A stretch of DNA of 64,000 nucleotides from Atherinomorus stipes. Its lineage: Eukaryota > Chordata > Actinopteri > Atheriniformes > Atherinidae. Both the position numbers and the translations under genes were made by a program. Below are positions 1 to 13,400 of this stretch, in pieces. Each line of letters begins with the position of its first letter. Within the stretch, counting starts at the first letter, position 1. The DNA is taken from positions 124,001 through 188,000 of the forward strand of contig JALJCO010001097.1 of assembly GCA_023101725.1 (NCBI GenBank), written 5' to 3'. The notes under the pieces were generated by a model. It worked only from the letters and a program-made list of their open reading frames with translations, searched no databases and was not told the DNA's origin.

Positions 1-420
1 TAACCATTTTTTAAAACTGATACTGACAACCATTAAATTTTAGCTCCTAAAGGTCTATAACTGATACCGATAACACTCATACATACCTAATTATACCAAA
101 TCAAAAATTCCAACTGTATGGGCAGCTTGTGTCTAAAATAAGATGGGGAAAGTGGTTTAGAAACAGCTTGGGGTCTCCCTGTGAAGCAACAGCTTTCTTT
201 CCCCAATCGCAATATCTCAGCGAGAAAAGCTTAAAAGTGGGATTTTCAACTTCTGCATGTCAGATCTTAAAAATTCCAACTGTATGGGACAAACAGTTAT
301 CGGGGTACAGTAGGTTGTCATGATATTATCGGAACGACGTCATAATTTCCTGTTATCGGCCCAATAATTATCGTGCATCCCTAACGATTATTGTAAAAAG
401 TTTCCTTGCGAGACCAAAGC
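1..420. repeat. Degenerate transposon-like remnant with a 20-bp direct repeat
   Basis: AAAAATTCCAACTGTATGGG occurs exactly at 103-122 and again at 269-288. The stretch TTATCGGCCCAATAATTATC followed by GTGCATCCCTAA (about 354-383) resembles the ends of widespread fish MITE-type elements, by recollection only. No open frame of interest is present, and the left edge is cut by the window. Confidence 0.3.
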
Positions 421-2857
421 AAAGAATATATCTGACAATCCAGACATAAAACAATAAGAGGAAGAAATATTCACTAATAAACTCAAAAAAGCTATCCAAG
501 ATACATATACAAATCCCCACAGACACACCTGAATTACATAAACAGCTGATACAGTTTAGAAATTAAATGAGCATTTATTAATCTGTATATGAGGCTGTTA
601 TTTACAGTTCACGGTGCATTTGGGATTATAGTGCATCAGTGGTTTGCAATTACTGTATACCACTATTTTATTAAAGACAGCTGGGCCAGAGGAAAAAAAA
701 AACAAGCTTTGAAGCAATCAATTCAGTCACACCTCAGGTGGATTTATGTTCCATTGGTGCAACTGACACCAGGTTTCTTTTATTTCTTTCCTTTTTTCGT
801 TTTTTGTTTTGAGGCTTGGATGAAGCAGTTGTTCTCTAGTAAGCTTATGAAAGTCAGTCCCGTAGGATTGTAAATCATGATTAACGCCGGGCCCCGGTCT
901 GCATGTTCTGCTGCTATTGTCCTCACAGCCGCTCAATAAGATGGCTCAGTTCAGTGGGGATTTCCACAAGGTCCATGTTGATCACATCTGGCCCTGCTCT
1001 GGCACAGGCCCCTTTATGATAGAGAGCAGGAGGGTCTCCCATCACTCCAAACTCTAATATACAAGACCTGCTCCTTTTGAAATTGACTGTGACCTCTGCC
1101 ACACTTGCAATGGACTAGTGCTCTCAACTGTATGGGATTTCTGATCTCGCTCCTCCGATCTCGCTGCTCTCTTATCCGCCTCATTCTATTTTTCTGTCGG
1201 GATATTAAAGTGTGCAGTGACAACGGCACGCTCATGAACATGTACTGCTTACATAGATGCAACCATGTTCCTAAAGAATTGAGTTGAAAAATAAGATTTC
1301 TTCACATTTAGGCTTGATTGATTAAGGTGCAGGCACAAATGCCCAAATATGACAGCTCACATTTTCCCATACTGTATGAGTTCATGTGCTGCATATTTAT
1401 TGGTGTCATATTCCTGTTATAGCCATTGATGTTTTGGTGCATGCTCCAAAATGCCAGACACTGTGTGTGCGCGTGTTCTGTCAATATCTTTGTAGCTATG
1501 CATATGTGTGTGCATTTGTAAACGTGTGTGGTAAGAGGGTAATAAATCATGATCTGAATGTGGACATGGCTGGGTATGAAATCTCACACTCATGCTGCCA
1601 CCCCAGGCAACTGTTGCCCTATAACAGCCAACCACCGTCACATTTCACATGCGCTCTAATCAACAGGGGAAAGTGCAAATGGATTAATATAGTTAGACGG
1701 CTAATGCCACAGATTACACTGCACTGCAGCCTAATATGAAATATATGTGTTGCTTCAGGAACATGATTGGAAAAGCTGTTCATAGATAGAATGGTCTATT
1801 AAAAACCAGGCAATGCTATCAGGATTTTCAACCTGACCCTGTCCAAAAATATGACAACGTCTGACACAATCGTGGGTCCAGCTTTTTTTTTTTTTTTTAT
1901 CAGCTTAAACACTATATAGCAATGTCACAAGACATATGCAGTTATTTTCTTACCTAGCTTGTGCATTTAAGTGCATTTTCTCTTCTATTAGTGCAACAAG
2001 CAAATAAAAAAGAGCACTCCTTTGTGTACCTGTTCTGCCTCCAGGAGACATGCAGATGCTTTGTATAAAGAGCTGAGCAGATTAGCACTTCATTAACATG
2101 GTAGATTGTTTAACGAAGACACTAAGGGAACAGAGAGGCAGCTGGATTATGACCAAGCCATGTTTTCCATTTAGTTAGGATTATTACTTCAGACTGCACA
2201 ACTCACATTGGGAATACGACTTAAAACTGAGGAAAACATCAATTGGCCAATCATCTTACGTTAACCCATCTCCCTTGTCTGATGAGGTCTGTACTGAGAA
2301 AAAGCTCCGGCCTCTGCTAACAACAGGAAAGTTAAACAGCTTATTTATGCCTTGAGTTTCAGATAAACATGAAATAAAACTATGAGACACACATCTTGGA
2401 CCACATGAATATGCTTTAGGAATAGACTGACAACTATTCTGTTACTGGTGAATCCTCTAACATTATCTATTAAAGATTTACACATATATTAGAAACAAGA
2501 GTAATGTCACAAAATTCTATCAGAAAATCTGTTAAGAAAGCAGAGTTGAAGTTCACATCATACATACACGAGTGTTAGCAAAAAAAAAAGGACTCCTTAA
2601 AATGAAACAGGTTAAGAAATCAGTACTTAAGTGTAAAACTGAGGTAAGAACCTCTGTGTATTACTGTACATATGGAAATGCCTGTTAGAGCCGGGGTCTG
2701 AGTTGGGCATATGGTTTAGCATTTCTCTTGACTCCTGTTCTATGTGTGTTGGAGAAAAATCCCAAAACACACAGAATGGGAATCATTTGATTCAAGTAAT
2801 CACAACTGTGCCAGGATTATTTTTAGACACTGGAAAATAGCTATTTTTCTATACTTA
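421..2857. other. AT-rich intronic sequence, nothing recognised
   Basis: Only simple tracts are visible, for example T16 at 1883-1898 and a short A run near 2580. The small open frames here have no protein similarity that I recognise. Confidence 0.5.
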
Positions 2858-2906
2858 AAGGTCCAGTGTGTAGCACCAGTGACACCTAGTACAGAAGTTA
2901 CAGACT
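2858..2906. repeat. Fragment of a common teleost interspersed repeat (AAAGGTCCAGTGTGTAG type)
   Basis: The stretch AAAGGTCCAGTGTGTAGCAC followed by AGTGACACCTAGTACAGAAG matches the start of a repeat I associate with many percomorph genomes. A related copy, AAAGGTACAATGTGTAA with GACATCTAGTGGT, lies at about 55993-56030. It abuts the Tc1 terminus that begins at 2907. Confidence 0.4.
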
Positions 2907-3205
2907 GGGGCCCCAACCAAGTACTAAGTACAGATGCAAGATTTCACTTTAGGAGGCCTGACTTTTTTGTATTTAAAGTCCTTTTTAAATTGATTTCATG
3001 CAATATTCTAATTTTTTGAGTTTTAGAATTTGAGGTTTTCTTAGGTTGCAAGTCCTAATCAGCAACATTCAAACAAATAACAGCTTGAATTATATTGATT
3101 TGCATATTATTTTTCTATACAATATGTAAATTGCACCTTTTAAGATGAATTATAGAAATACATGAACTTTTCCACAATATTCTAATTTTTTGGGTAGTAC
3201 CTGTA
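2907..3205 (+). mobile_element. Tc1-like family A, solo 3' end with long terminal inverted repeat
   Basis: The segment is closely similar to the 3' ends of the copies at 50949-51463 and 59401-60661. It starts at the last transposase codons (GGGCCCCAACCAAGTACTAA), runs through the 3' untranslated part and ends in TTTTTTGGGTAGTACCTGTA. The remainder of the element is absent. It is a 5'-truncated relic without coding capacity. Confidence 0.8.
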
Positions 3206-6200
3206 ACTTACAAAACTCCTTGCATGCATATCTGGTGTGCACCAGCAGTAGTGCTAGCTCTACGTTGACTCTGCATGCAGGGGAACAGGCAGCCTGAAGT
3301 TTCTAATTGCCTTCAAATGGCTCAGCTCCAATGGACATGTAGTGGGAACGCCAGACCCGGGTTGAGCTGCAAATTTACATGATGATGTTGGGAAGTACGT
3401 TTCATGACATTATGCCAGTCAAGTCTCAAACAACATACCAAAACAACTCTGCTTAGGCTGCAAATTAACGTTGCGTACGTTTTATCTGCACCAGAAAATC
3501 ACCCGCTGGTTTTTGTCTATTTTAAGGATGAACAAAGGTGCAACAAGAAAGCAACGTGACTAGGGCCTGACTCACTCTCCATTTTTTACTTTCCTGATTT
3601 CTGTCGCACGGATGACATCATCAACGTGAACCCAGCGTGATGGCGTCACTAGACACACACTGGTAAGGACAGCTTGCAAACAGGGAACTACACCCAGCTG
3701 TCTTTTGCCGATGAGAAAGGAGCCTAATGCTGATTGTAAGCAGGCTGACCCGTGTTTGAAAAACCCATGTGAACTCGTTAATTTCAGTGAGAAAGCAGCT
3801 ACAGAGACAAAGCCTAGTGGGACTACAGGAATCAGAATTAGGTCAATGACTGATATATTTTTTCCTAAATTACATTAAAAAAATGAACCATTATCATCAA
3901 CCTAGGGAAGTCCAGCTGTTCTGGTCTTCTCCAGGCAATTCGCAACATATCGATGAATCACATCATACGACGCAAAAACTGCCAAAAACTATATTCAAAT
4001 TCCGTTGCCACAGATTTGTGTGCCTTGTTGAAGCTCTGATGAGTGCTGCCCTCTGTGAGCAAAATGCATTAGGCAACAACATGCCTCTCTGGAGGCACCA
4101 TAAAGTGGCTTTATTGTATTCTGAGCAAAGGGAGGAAATGAAAATAGAGATGAGGTCCAAAGGCAGTGACAGGAAATGAGTTCTGTTTGTCCTCTGTGGC
4201 ACCAGGTACTTCATCAAACCTGTGTATGTGAGAAATATATTGTATATGCAACAAGACCTGTGAGTGCTAAGGAAACTTGCGTAACTAAGACATCCTGACA
4301 GGACAGCAAAAGCAAGTAATTATCCTCGTTCTCACTGTGGCCCCATCGAAGACCAGAAACATAGAGACAGATGTAAATACACATGATCAAAAAAGATGCA
4401 CACAATGTTCAAACATACATGCTTCTTACATATATATCTTCTTCTCAAATTTAACTTTAAATTCTAATAAATACGTCCACACATGTAGTTATAACAACAC
4501 AACAGAGCTCTAAGTATTGTAACCGTAAAGAAGCCTCTATTTATGATTTAACCAACAAACTTTCACAATTCTACATAAGTCTCATTTTTATTCTAACATG
4601 TGAGTATATTTGTATATTTACAGTCCATGAATCTGTGTGATACAGTCTGTCTTAACTCTCTCTCTCGTTCTCCTTTCATCATCTGAGTCTCAGAGGACAG
4701 AAAGGGAAGAGTGAGTCTGCTGTGTTTAAAGTGGGCCGTCACTCAGTCTCCCTGGAGTTCCCCATCCTGTAGGATTCTCATTATCAACAACCACCAGCAC
4801 ATCAGAGACAAGGGATGCAAGTGTGCTCTGTGTATGTGCACACACACACAAAAAGGGTGTCTCCATAGCGTGTGTACAACATAGAAAGTGACAAAAAAAA
4901 TATGGCATGAGAGGGAAAGGAAAAGAGTCTGCCCACAAGAGGCCATCATTTTGTATAATCTCAAATATGAACATGTCTGCAAGGTGCCGCTTTACTAAGA
5001 CCGAACGCTGCTGAGTCTCAGAGCAGCTCATAATGCTTGTTGCGCTTTGAGTGGCAAACCCACTTTACTGAACAAAAGCAGGACAAAACATAGCAGGAAG
5101 CGCTTGGTTGTTCCGTTTATGACCTCAGTAAAAAAATAGCAGATTATGTGCAAGTGTTCACATGATATGTTCCACATTAAATCTAAAGAATATCTTAACA
5201 TCTACTACATCTCCAAATATTATTCAGGTTTTGGAATACTTTGAACTTTAGACACATTTGTGGACAACTCAGACTCTTTTTTTTTTATATTATTACCATT
5301 ATCAAATTCAGATACTTTTCTTAAAATAATGCTATTTCTAAGTGGATAAAAATCTGAGTGAGACTCTCTATAACTTAATCACTTTGGGAAAAAAGGGCAT
5401 TTACTGATGTTACTGTAGCCCAGTACGACTAGTCTCACTCTGAATGATTATATTAGCTGGAATAATTAGATAAAATTGAAAGAGGAGCTAATAATATACA
5501 AACATGATCATCTTTCCAAACCTGTTTTTGTCCTCACTACATTCTCTCTAGTTTAGTTTTGCCATGTCATGTTTCATTGACATGCAAGTTATCCAGCTTT
5601 AAATCTCAGGTTGATTCAAATAATATTAAATATTGATCAGGCAAGTCTCTGTCAACATTCCTTTTACTTTTCATCTTTCTAACTCAATATTGAGCCGGCT
5701 GTTTCATTATGGATCCTTGTACTCAGACTAACTAAAACTTATTCTAAACTGACTTACTTCATGATAAGTGTATGCAACCTGGATGTGATGGAAGACATAA
5801 TGAAAGAGTCATTGGCAAGTGGTGGATGGTTCATTTTCCAACACTGATTTTTCATTATTATATCAAGCTCATTATAAAATGCTAACTGATTATCTAATGA
5901 TGAATTCGAACCACCTCTTAGATCAGCCCATACCGAAGAAAAATTTCAATATAATCGTAAGGGATTATTGGGTTTATGGATTCAAAAGTGTGCTTTATAG
6001 ATACACCAACAGCTTTAACTCCAAGTTCCCTTCCTGAAATGTGATGGAAATCTTTAATTCTCTGCATAATGTACAGAGCTGCTCTGCTAACATGTGTGGA
6101 ACAACTGAAACACGTGTTTAGTTCATATTATGTGTTACATTTTAAATTACTACAGCACATTCTATGGGCCGTTTAAGAAAAAATCAATATAGATAAATGA

Positions 6201-9200
6201 TATTATCTCTAAAATTTAAAATATTTTTTATAAAGTATAGTGAACATAAATTTAAAAAAAATTTTAGAATTTGTGTTTGGTTTACTATTTCTTCCTTTTA
6301 ATAGGACTAATAGGTATTACTGGAAATTTTGATAAGTCACCTTTACAACAAGGTAAGTTTAGTTTGTGAGTTTAGTTTGTTTAGATATTGTCTAAACTGC
6401 ATCCCACACATTTATAACTATAAAGAGTAAATACCTACGCATTCGGGGCAAATGATTCTGTGCCAGTTTATCACTGCTCTTTGTAAGTCTTGAAAAAGTC
6501 TGGGAATATTTTGTCTGCTGTGTCATTGTGTTACTAAAACGTGCTGCTTCACTTGTACTACAAGCAACACAGGTAATTTCTCTGCAAATTACCCAAAATG
6601 GTTTCCATACTGGGCCAAGCTTGAGACTGTTATGTGCACAAAAATATTACAACAGCAATGATTTTGGCTGTGGGCTAGACAGAAATGAATTCTTGATAAT
6701 TGGTAAATTTATTAAAATGACCCGTGTACCAACACCATTAATGCTGCGAACTCACTGCAACCTGTCATATGAATGCAGATGCACACACTCGGCTACACTG
6801 ACAGTTCAGCTGAGCATCATGGGTTCAACTAAGCAATATTAATTGAAAGGTTAAAAGAAGTCGAAGGTTTAATGTGTAGGCAAGTAGTTGGGGAAAACTC
6901 AGATATACCCTGGTATTAAAATTGAAATTACTTTTTTTTTTTGCAAACTGAGAGGAAGGTCCTAAATGAACCTGCAAAAACCAGCTCACCTCCCCCTGCC
7001 ATCCCTCCTAACCAGCACCTCAAATATATATTTTCTACCCATTGTTGTAATTATAAGTTTTAGTTTAAAAAGTAAAGACATTTTCCTTCAGCTTGTCATA
7101 AACTCATTAGCTCGCTATCATACCTGGAGCAGGCATGTGAGCATACGATTTACAAATATATTTTCTCCTCTGAGGTACAAGTCTGCATAGACAGGGGGAG
7201 CATTTTGACAGAAGTCAGCTTATCAGAGCTGCCTTATCTCCTTCAGACAGTTTGCAAAGAGCAAAGAAGCAAGAGGGAGAGAACGACAGAAAGTGGAACA
7301 GAAAAACAACCAGGCAGAGAGGAAAGGGAGATGGAGTGAGAAACAGCCACAGGTCGAAAAGCCACAGGGCTGTCGGTCGTGTCAGATTCACAGCCCTGCG
7401 AGGGTCATCCTGTCACAAAGCACACAGCTGGGGGACTCACCTTGATCGGGAAAACTAAAGTTGGCTTAAATTTTCAGCTACGACTTTCACTTGACCTCAA
7501 ACTTTACACTCAGTGTTCCACCTGAAAATTTCTTTAGTGTTTGCTATTTTTGGTCCAACACAGGTTCTCTACATACAGTCAAATTCTGCATTTGTAGTAC
7601 GTCTCAACTCCTTTTTATTTCTTATTAAATCTCTCCTCTTTCATGTTTGCAGATGACTGTAATATGCTTACACCGTAACACAATAATAAATAATGCAGTG
7701 TGACTTTATAATGAAAAGTCAAAATTATAAAAACAAATGACCCTGACAGTCAGAATGACTTCTAAAATTGCTGACTCTGGCTTTCTTTTTGCAGCTTTGC
7801 TTGGTTCATTAAGCAGAGAAGGTGAGATCTTTAGTTTGGGACTGGCACACAGACTTCAATAAGCAAGCTGCCAAAGGTCAGTCTCATAAAGTTGCTAGCA
7901 CACCAGTGTGAAGAAGTCTTGCCAACACCATTAAGATAATCACACTGAATTCCTTGTCATTTGCACTGATTTTTTTTTTATTTATAAGAGCAAAAATTAA
8001 ACAGAAACTATTTATTAAGAGAACGATTTACTGATAGTGACTGACAGCAGAAAACTATGTGAAAGTTAAATTCAAAATTTTACAAGAATGCAAACATATA
8101 CAGCAACAGATTTAGATGTATTCATCACACAAAACAAATAATAGACAAAGGGGAACCTAAATAAGCTGAAAATAAAAATTATGCTTACTTATTTATTTTA
8201 TTATTGGAAAAAAAATGAATCTAACATAAATGAGAGTCAAAGGTATGAGAACCTATTTCTTGTTGGATTTTGCAAACCACTGCACACCTTTCTCCTTGAA
8301 GGATCTCTGGTGGTTGACAACTCTAGAGGAGGATTTTAAAAAGGCTTCTTTGATCTGAGTCTGGGGCAGTATGGGAGGGAGTCACTGGTAGTAATACAGT
8401 AGGGGTTCAGGTTGGGTCTGTTACTACAGCTGATATCACAGAGCACCAGGCAACTACATGGCCTTGAATTTGCTCTATGTGCGTGCAACTTGTGTTCTGT
8501 AAAATGATGTTGAACTTCAAAACCTCCTTTTTCAAGGTCTTACATCTTTAATGATTCACAAAGATGTGCATAACAAAGATGAGTATCATGGAAACACGTA
8601 TGATACACATGTGCATCCTGTGTATTTGGGCTGGGGGGTTGTTTATTTTAAGTTTTAACTATTTATCTTATTGTAATAAACGAAAAATTTGTGAGCATCA
8701 TGTCAGTAAGCAACTGTTTTGTTTTTAGCAGCACTTGGTAACAATGTACGAAGACCACATGGCGGTAGGTTTGATGTTAGACATGAAGAGCAAATAGTGG
8801 ACCTTATCTTAAAGATGAAAGTTAAAGACATGTTTCCCAACAGTTTTATTGATGATTAAGCTCATAAAGTTTGATGGAATTAGCTCAGGCTGAGTTTAAC
8901 ACCCAATAAAGACAGCAGAAATCGTGTGATGAGACAACAGGTGAGCTTGCACACTCAGCCAGCGTTGAAAAGCTGTTTTTAACCTCAGATTTACAGTTGT
9001 GGCTTACAAAAGTGTCACATGTAACTGTCACGTCATTACGAGCTCAACTGGAAAATGTACAATGCTTAGCCATGCCAGAGAGGAATACTGCAGAAAACTT
9101 TGTGAATGTGCCTCCCATGGCTATTAAGCTTACAGGGACTAAATGAGAAAGCAGCAGCGTTTGTACATGACAAATCGAGCAACATGGTGTTAGCTAACAG

Positions 9201-9590
9201 TGAACACCTGTGGTTGGGTGGGAGATAGTCTAAGAATTGTCAAATAATTCCCAGTAATTGTTTTATCAGATTTTTAATTGAAATAGTTATCCCTACTGTG
9301 TATCATACTGTATGTCGTTGAAAAGACCTCAATGCTGTCTGAAAGCAGCATTTTGTGATCACTTTTAATGTGTGAATATTTTTTTCTTTTTTATCTTAAT
9401 GTTATATTTTACATTTCAGTCGTTTTTGCTGTACAAATATTGTATTGTGTGGCATATCCTTTCTTGCTATCAAATAAACAAATAAATAATATAAAATAAT
9501 AATACCAGAGTTTTAAATGTGATTGCCAAAAGTTTAATTCTTCTTCTTACTCAATTAGCATTAGCAACGTTGTAGAACCAGCTAACCATT
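3206..9590. other. AT-rich intronic sequence, nothing recognised
   Basis: I see no exon, RNA gene or full element. Short (CA)n tracts occur near 4840. The open frames (all about 100 codons or fewer) have no recognisable domains. Conserved non-coding elements cannot be judged without an alignment. Confidence 0.5.
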
Positions 9591-10030
9591 AAAGACACAC
9601 AACGTAACTTTTAGACCTTAAAAATATCCCTTTCTATCTCGTTTTGATGGCACACCAACATTCATTATGTGCATTTCCAAGCCGTCACTTCCCAAAGGTG
9701 TCCCAAGTCTCAGAAACAACACTATGTAATTTTTCCATCCGGGAAGGGGCCATGACATTGCAGATGACTATTGGTTGTGCGTCGCTTCACTTACTAGCAA
9801 ATGGATATGAACCAGATATGAACACAGCGGGTGTTTTGAACATGCAAGGAAACATAACCGGGGAAGAGGAAAAGAAAGAGAGGAAGGGACAGAACAAAAG
9901 TCAACATAAGACTGTCTTTTACTGGGTGGAAGCAGCTCACAGTACAGGTACGATGCAAGATGGATGCCAGTTTAGCTGTCGATAGGGGGCACGTCACTGA
10001 GAAAACGGCTAAAAGTTTCATTGAGTGTTT
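9591..10030. repeat. Possible teleost interspersed repeat (ACAACGTAACTTTTAGACC type)
   Basis: The left part, AAAGACACACAACGTAACTT, and the internal stretch GGGGCCATGACATTGCAGAT resemble a fish repeat family I recall as mobile but cannot classify. A 113-codon open frame (9644-9985) lies inside it and shows no known domain. The assignment rests on memory of similar sequences, not on a second copy in this window. Confidence 0.3.
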
Positions 10031-10267
10031 TTAATTAGCCCTAAAAAAAATGTTTAACTTACATGTCCAGGAGAAAAGCTGCAACTCCTGCTTCGTTTTG
10101 TCCCTTTGAATTTGAGAAATGTAAAACAAGGAAGATGCTTTTTCCACACAGAGCAGTCGAGCTAGCAGCTCCTGAACTAATGCTAATGGTGCAGACTCCT
10201 TTAGTGTAGATATTAGCATGATAATCAGATATTTATATATTTTAGACCTGTCAAAATTGATAAAACA

Positions 10268-10438
10268 ATGGGCTCTATGCACAACTCCACTACTTCCTGA
10301 ACTTAAGGTACTGTAGCTCCTTTGTTTCCTGTCTTTCACTACTTGATTAACTGATTAATCCAGGTGTGTCCGGTCAGTTAATGAGTTCAGGTACACCTGG
10401 ATTAATCAGTGTGGAGTGGAGCTGTGCATAGAGCCCAT
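10268..10438. mobile_element. 171-bp MITE-like element with outer and inner inverted repeats
   Basis: The outer arms are ATGGGCTCTATGCACAACTC at the left and the near-complement ending GAGCTGTGCATAGAGCCCAT at the right. A second pair nests inside: CTGATTAATCCAGGTGT (10351-10367) and its exact complement ACACCTGGATTAATCAG (10393-10409), with a 25-nt loop. No clear target duplication is visible. A single arm of the same family recurs at 45199-45229, which supports a dispersed non-autonomous element. The superfamily is unknown. Confidence 0.7.
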
Positions 10439-13400
10439 CATCTACACTATACATTTCTGGGGGTAAAATTAATACTTTTATTCTGTACCCCTCGAGACAT
10501 TCTGTGGATGTATTGTTTCTGAAAAATGTATTGTTTTGATGAAAAAATTGTGGCTATGACCATTAAAAATCCCAGATTTTTATAAGTATTTTAACAATAT
10601 CAAGATTTTAACTATACTTTCAATTTAATAAGGACATGATATGCGGCACAGAGCAATGCAGGTTTGCAACTGGTACATATTTATTGTCAATAGCAATAAA
10701 TAAGGACTTCAGCCTCGGTACAAGGGGTGTTCGCTTAACACCCTCTGACTATTTTTTTCTGAAATTAGAGTTGGACACCAAGCATTATGCACCAAAATAT
10801 ACAGACAAAACTCTGTCTTTCAAACTGAATCAGTTAAAATCATCACAGACAATTGCTGAATTTTGTCTTTACGTTCTTGAACTCAGAGAGAAAGTCCTGC
10901 TCCAGGGGCTATCTTGACAACTCTTCAACTCAATGTAATTACAACTTGTTTAAAAAAAATCACTAAATTTGTCGCTCAGTGCTTTTTTAAATAGAAAATC
11001 TAGCAAAAATGCTCTGAGGTGGTAGCTCTTACTAAAAGCTGCGAGTTGGTCTGCAGCTCACTGGGCTGTGAAGTAAGGTGAATGAGAAAGGAGCAACATC
11101 CACACCAAAAGAAGAAACACATGCATCAGTATACACTGAGCTGTCTCACTTTTTATCCATTCTTACCAAATAGAGATATAAATTGTATTAATTGATAATA
11201 TTTATTTCTTCATTTGTTTAGTTATATTGGTTTTCTTCAATTTTGAGGTATGAAATTGGATGTTTTTGATCATTTCTGCTGAAATACAGTAAGTCCTAAG
11301 TGGTGTAAAGACTTTAAATACTGTTATATGTGCCAACTTCCTTATGAGAAATAAAGAAGAATGCTGAGTGAGGGCTCTTGGTTAGGAACTAATTGGCCGA
11401 AAACGAATCATTATTACCAGTGACACAAGACAAGGTCAGACACTTAGTTTAGCGGGTAACTAGTCACCTACAGGCCGATTTATTTTCCTACAGGTTGATT
11501 TATATTGTGCTTATACCTAAAGAACCCTCCATCTGGCAGGGCCCAAAACCATCAACACTGTAATTAAAATGCAATTACCACCTCTCCTCTTCCAGTTACA
11601 CAGTAATCCCTGAGAAGTCTTTCCATCTGTGCCATACATACACACTCTCACACACACAAAACACACAGCATACCACTATGCGCACATCAATACCCACACA
11701 CTCACACATATTGCTCTTTTCGCATTCCTCAGCACACTGTCTGCTTGCCACCCCTGTCAGCACTCCATGACAACACAACAGTCATACAGCTTCCAAATCT
11801 GCTCCTCAACTCAGCTTACAGTGCAAAGCCTATCTGTTTCTGCACAAATCACCTTCTCATCCCTTTGCACAGTCTCCTCCTTCTCGCCATGGTTCCTTCA
11901 ATCCCACATATCCTCCTGAAGCCCCCTAATGTGCCAAATAAGAGAGAAAACTTTTCTTTGTGATTTCATCATGGGAATTAATTTCCAAAGTCGTCGTAGG
12001 ACGATGTGGCCAATGGTATTAAAGAATACACCCCAAAAAGAAGGCAAAAGGAAAAGATGCTTAGGATTATAAAATATGGCAATATTTTTGCTCCTGGCCT
12101 TTTTCTACAGTCATGAGATGCAATACTGCTGTTGTAAACAAATCTCTGTTTAAGCCCAGCACATGCACAGCCATACATGGTAATCAATTGTCAATCCTGG
12201 TGAGGCCGACAAATGGATCAAGAGCATAAGGGGGATGTTACAGGACCTAACAAGAATAATCTGCACATTGTTAACATGCTATCATATATATGATGGACAA
12301 AGATCCCTAAAAGAGCAGTGAGCTTATCTGATCTCCCCTTTGAAGGATTTGGATGTGGTGTATGTGTTCTATAAAAACATTTACACAGTTCCAGATATCA
12401 CAGTTCAGAGGAAAAACCTTTTTATTCAAGAACTGAATGTTAGATTAGAAAAAAAAACTGACCAACATTTAAGTAAGAAGAACTTATTTGCAGGTGACTG
12501 AAGTGGCAAACAGTGGATGCTTCATCCAACAGACCAAAGAAGAGCAAACACAACAGAAAATCAGAAAATTGATCTGCTATTACTTCACTGTACCAACAAC
12601 AAAGCGTCTGTCTTGCAGGAACGCCATTCTTATGTTTATGTTTGTCTTATGTCTTTTCCTTAAGTCTACTAACTACATCTTCCTCAGTGTTGTTTATTGT
12701 TATTTATTCTGCAATGGCAGAAAGTTTGTTTTTATTTCAAACTCTGTCTCTTCATTGTTAGGAGCACATAAGTGTCAAGCTGCTGCGTGATTTCACTCCA
12801 CAACTGTGACAATTAGTTTGTAGACCTCCGCCTCTGATAAATCACGTGATGTAACATATTTCTGCGCATGTCAGACAGAACCTTTCTGCTTAAATGTTAG
12901 TGCATGTACACACCAGGTCTGAATAGATTATTGTTCATGCAAACAGCTGCCATTGAATCTTAGTTTGGAATGATTTCAGTCCAAAAGGGGAAAAAGTCTT
13001 TATGTAAACGTGGCTAGTGTGGTGCTGAACTGCTGTATCTCAGTCCGGAGTTGCTGCAGGGCAGTTTCAGGTCTGGGAATTTGCATAGGAAATATAAGAG
13101 TGTGCATCAAAGTAAGTAAAAACAAGTTAGGCTTTTCTAAAGGGGCTTTAATCCACTTCTTATTTAACTTTTACATTTGGATTAAAAAGGAAAAACATGT
13201 AAAGACTTTGCTTGTTTGTGAAGGTTGTTCAGTAGTTCCTTAAAATATTTTTTTTCTTTCTCTGAATGCACCCATAAACTTGCAATGACCCTCCAAATGC
13301 ATAAACATTTAGCCCCTTTCTTTTTTCTTTATTTCTTTTCTTTAAATAAATAAATAAATAAATAAAACATGGTCTCAGTACTCTGCTGTGAGCAGTGTCT

